8,527 nt of DNA from Rhodoferax sp. (GTDB taxonomy: Bacteria; Pseudomonadota; Gammaproteobacteria; Burkholderiales; Burkholderiaceae): NCBI GenBank assembly GCA_020048295.1, contig JAIFMT010000094.1, positions 1 to 8,527 on the forward strand. Reading direction: 5' to 3'. Made by a program: the position numbers and the translations under genes. Under the pieces are notes generated by a model. That model did not search any database and was not told the origin of the DNA. It worked only from the letters and a program-made list of their open reading frames with translations. This document shows positions 6,694-8,527 of this stretch, in pieces (position 1 is the first letter of the stretch; each line of letters begins with the position of its first letter).

Positions 6694-8082
6694 ATGTCTT
6701 TGCAAATATCCCCCCCAACCCCAGCTGCGCCATGGTGTCAGCCCACGCGACTGGCAGCCGCCGTTGCGCTTGCCTTGAGCCTGGGTCTGGGCGGCTGTGC
6801 CAGCTCCCGGCCCGACCCGGTCGAGGCCGCTGCAGCCAGCACGGTGCAGCCCGCCAACGCCTGGTGGCTGCGCTTTGGCGACCCGCTGCTCAATCAGCTG
6901 ATCGGCCAGGCGCTGCAAGCCAACACCAGCATCCGCTCGGCGCAAGCCGCTTTGCAGCAATCACGCGCCCAGCGCGATGTGACGGCCGCGGGCAACGGCC
7001 CGAATCTGAGCCTGTCGGGCTCGGCGCAGCGCGGCCAGACCGAGTCGCGCAGCGCCAGCAACAGCTTTCAGGCCGGGCTGGATGCCCGTTGGGAAGTCGA
7101 TATTTTTGGCGCTAACCGCGCCAGCCTGGCCGCCAGCGAGGCCGATGCGCTGGCGCAGCAAGCCAGTTTGCGCGACGTGCAAGTCAGCATTGCCGCCGAG
7201 GTGGCGCTGAACTACATCCAGCTGCGTGGCACCCAGGCGCAGTTGCAAATTGCCCAGAACAACCTGGCCAGCCAGCAGGAAACCCTGCAAATCACCCGCT
7301 GGCGGGCCCAGGCCGGGCTGCTGACCTCGCTCGAAGTTGAACAAGCGATCAGCAGCACCGCGCAAACTGCCGCACAAATCCCGGCGCTGCAAACCAGCCT
7401 GGCCAACCTGCGCCACAGTCTGGCCGTTTTAACCGGCCAGCGCCCGCTCGATCTTGATAGCCTGCTGACAAAAACCTCAACCCTGGCGCTGCCCGACAGC
7501 GCCATAAGCCAGCCCATTGCCGCCGAAACGCTGCGCCAGCGCGCCGATGTGCGTGCCGCCGAACACCGCATCAGCGCCGCGCTGGCCCGCGTGGATGCGG
7601 CTGACGCGGCGCGTTACCCAGGCTTTAACCTGGGCGGCTCGCTGTCGCTGAGTTCGCTGACGCTGGCCGGGCTGACCGGTGGCGGCGCGCTGGCGGGCAG
7701 CTTGCTCGGCTCGGTGTCGGTGCCCTTGTTTGACGGTGGCGCGGCCAAAAGCCAGGTGCTGGCACAACAAGCCGCGCTGGAACAGGCCCGCGCCAGCTAC
7801 CAGGCCACCGTGCTGACCGCGCTCAAAGAGGTGGAAGACGCGCTGGTCGCCCTGCGCAATGACAGCGAACGCCTGAAGCTGCAGCAAACCGCCGCCAGCG
7901 CCGCCAGCGCCGCCGCGCTGCTGGCGCAAAACCGCTACAGCAGCGGCCTGATCGACTTTCAGACCGTGCTGCAAACCCAGCGCACCCTGCTGAGCACGCA
8001 AGACAGCGTGGCCAGCCTGCAAACCAGCCTCAGCGCCGACCAGGTGCGGTTGGTCAAGGCGCTGGGCGGAGGCTGGCAGTGA
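6694..8082 (+). CDS. NodT/OprM-family outer-membrane efflux lipoprotein
   Basis: Outer-membrane factor of a tripartite efflux pump: a trimeric beta-barrel with an alpha-helical tunnel that exports small molecules once joined to a periplasmic adaptor and an inner-membrane pump. The 462 residues start with a lipoprotein signal: a basic residue at 19, a hydrophobic stretch 20-31 and the lipobox LGGC ending at Cys35, the predicted acylated residue. Two OEP repeats follow (about 55-245 and 265-455). They are rich in Ala/Gln/Leu helices and contain typical motifs: WWLRFGDPLLNQLI (57-70), the RWEVDIFGANRA segment, and SVPLFDGGAAKSQV in the second repeat. Length is normal for the family. No Shine-Dalgarno sequence is evident, but no better in-frame start was found. 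Adaptor and pump genes usually lie beside it; here the sequence to the right is repeats and no partner is visible, so it may be an orphan or its partner may be upstream of a rearrangement. Substrate is unknown. Confidence 0.92.
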   Translation: MSLQISPPTPAAPWCQPTRLAAAVALALSLGLGGCASSRPDPVEAAAASTVQPANAWWLRFGDPLLNQLIGQALQANTSIRSAQAALQQSRAQRDVTAAGNGPNLSLSGSAQRGQTESRSASNSFQAGLDARWEVDIFGANRASLAASEADALAQQASLRDVQVSIAAEVALNYIQLRGTQAQLQIAQNNLASQQETLQITRWRAQAGLLTSLEVEQAISSTAQTAAQIPALQTSLANLRHSLAVLTGQRPLDLDSLLTKTSTLALPDSAISQPIAAETLRQRADVRAAEHRISAALARVDAADAARYPGFNLGGSLSLSSLTLAGLTGGGALAGSLLGSVSVPLFDGGAAKSQVLAQQAALEQARASYQATVLTALKEVEDALVALRNDSERLKLQQTAASAASAAALLAQNRYSSGLIDFQTVLQTQRTLLSTQDSVASLQTSLSADQVRLVKALGGGWQ

Positions 8083-8185
8083 TGCGGCAGCCGGTTTTTG
8101 AATGGGTGCGTTTGCGCGGTGCTGAAACACGGCCGGTCAGCCCGATGGACTTGCGGCAAACCAAGTCGCCTGTGCTAACCCGCAG

Positions 8186-8384
8186 AATTGGGGTCAGAGC
8201 CCCATTCGGTGATACGCATGTGAGACTGGCTGACAGCCATGGCAGCGATGTCACCGCGAAGCATGAAAACAGGTGTCATTGCGGGCCACGACCCGCAATC
8301 CATGGATCCCGGATCGAGTCCGGGATGACAGCCAGGGATTTTCACGTTAACGCTGTGCTGCCGAATGGGGATCCGACCCCAAAT
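8186..8384. mobile_element. 199-bp element bounded by 24-bp inverted repeats (REP/MITE-like)
   Basis: The ends 8186-8209 and 8361-8384 are inverted copies of each other with 21 of 24 bases matching. Each end is itself a small palindrome: GGGG (8190-8193) pairs with CCCC (8200-8203) around TCAGAG on the left, and GGGG (8367-8370) pairs with CCCC (8377-8380) around ATCCGA on the right. GGGGTC-type palindromes of this kind are, as I recall, found beside REP-associated tyrosine transposases (RAYTs) in proteobacteria. No transposase is encoded inside, so the element would be non-autonomous. The interior has a separate double hairpin at 8274-8330. Target-site duplications were not evident. Confidence 0.55.
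8274..8330. repeat. Compound double-hairpin palindromic repeat
   Basis: Two perfect 8-bp stems lie side by side: ATTGCGGG (8278-8285) with CCCGCAAT (8292-8299) around a 6-base loop, and ATCCCGGA (8306-8313) with TCCGGGAT (8319-8326) around a 5-base loop. They are separated by the palindrome CCATGG (8300-8305) and enclosed by TGTC (8274-8277) and GACA (8327-8330), which pair with each other, giving a four-way-junction shape. The arrangement is that of a small interspersed palindromic element. Similar 'GTCATTGCG ... CCGGGATGAC' repeats occur in many proteobacterial intergenic regions, by recollection. Confidence 0.7.
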
Positions 8385-8437
8385 CTGCTACCCGCTGCCG
8401 TGCGTCTGGCATTGCCAAATACCAGTGTCCACAGAAG

Positions 8438-8484
8438 ATATAAAAACAATAGCTGTCCGCGCTTACCACATAAGGGCTACAGCC
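8438..8484 (+). repeat. Dispersed intergenic repeat, copy B
   Basis: Second copy of the repeat at 1357-1404, in the same orientation: ATATAAAA, AATAGC (8448-8453), 18 bases, AAGGGCTACA (8472-8481), then GCC. The 18-base middle has diverged, while the anchors and their spacing are identical. Its presence 7 kb from copy A, in a non-homologous context, marks it as a family member and not part of a gene. Confidence 0.65.
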
Positions 8485-8527
8485 GCTTTAAGCATATATC
8501 GCTCAGCATTTCGCCATCGGCATCCAA

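Larger units (their letters stand above)
8083..8527. other. Gene-free, repeat-rich tail after the efflux gene
   Basis: These 445 bases hold no recognisable gene on either strand. They contain about 100 bp of unassigned sequence, the inverted-repeat element at 8186-8384, about 50 bp of unassigned sequence, and dispersed repeat copy B at 8438-8484. An ATG at 8082-8084 overlaps the efflux gene's stop codon (TGATG) and its frame stays open to the window edge (148 codons). The frame crosses palindromes and the dispersed repeat, the predicted protein shows no known motif, and there is no ribosome-binding site, so it is not called as a gene. Confidence 0.6.

Noticed and set aside
7891..7920. GCCGCCAGC triplet-like repeat inside the efflux gene
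   Set aside because: It encodes an Ala/Ser-rich helix normal for the OEP tunnel; codon bias explains the repetition.

Overview
The window looks like chromosomal DNA from a betaproteobacterium, most likely Burkholderiales/Comamonadaceae (Rhodoferax- or Polaromonas-like). This is inferred from the GC-rich codon use, the protein style and the intergenic repeats, not from a marker gene.

Layout: six genes lie on the minus strand across positions 1-6520. Read in their direction of transcription (right to left) they are: an RsmB/NOP-type rRNA cytosine-C5 methyltransferase (5249-6520); a DesB-type acyl-CoA desaturase (4022-5212), 36 bp behind it; a GlgC-family ADP-glucose pyrophosphorylase (2506-3843); a double-domain methylglyoxal-synthase-family protein (1412-2275); a membrane-anchored TlpA-like thioredoxin (486-1313); and the N-terminus of phosphate acetyltransferase Pta (1-318, running off the left edge). 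One plus-strand gene (6694-8082) diverges from the methyltransferase and encodes a NodT-type outer-membrane efflux lipoprotein. The right end (8083-8527) holds no convincing gene. It is filled with palindromic repeats: an inverted-repeat-bounded element at 8186-8384 with a nested double hairpin, and a copy of a dispersed repeat that also occurs at 1357-1404.

Three neighbouring minus-strand genes concern disposal of excess carbon: glucose-1-phosphate to glycogen (GlgC), triose phosphate to methylglyoxal (MGS) and acetyl-CoA to acetyl phosphate (Pta). A GGTTAACC palindrome lies upstream of both the MGS-family gene and pta.

Most unusual points: (1) the GlgC-family protein keeps the fold and many family residues but has lost several residues that bind ATP, glucose-1-phosphate and activator in E. 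coli GlgC, so it may be a regulatory or inactive paralogue; (2) the methylglyoxal synthase is a tandem of a degenerate N-terminal copy and a catalytically complete C-terminal copy; (3) the thioredoxin is fused to a membrane region resembling Lgt without its catalytic histidine; (4) the repeat-rich tail follows the efflux gene directly, with a TGATG stop-start overlap leading into an open frame that runs through the repeats.
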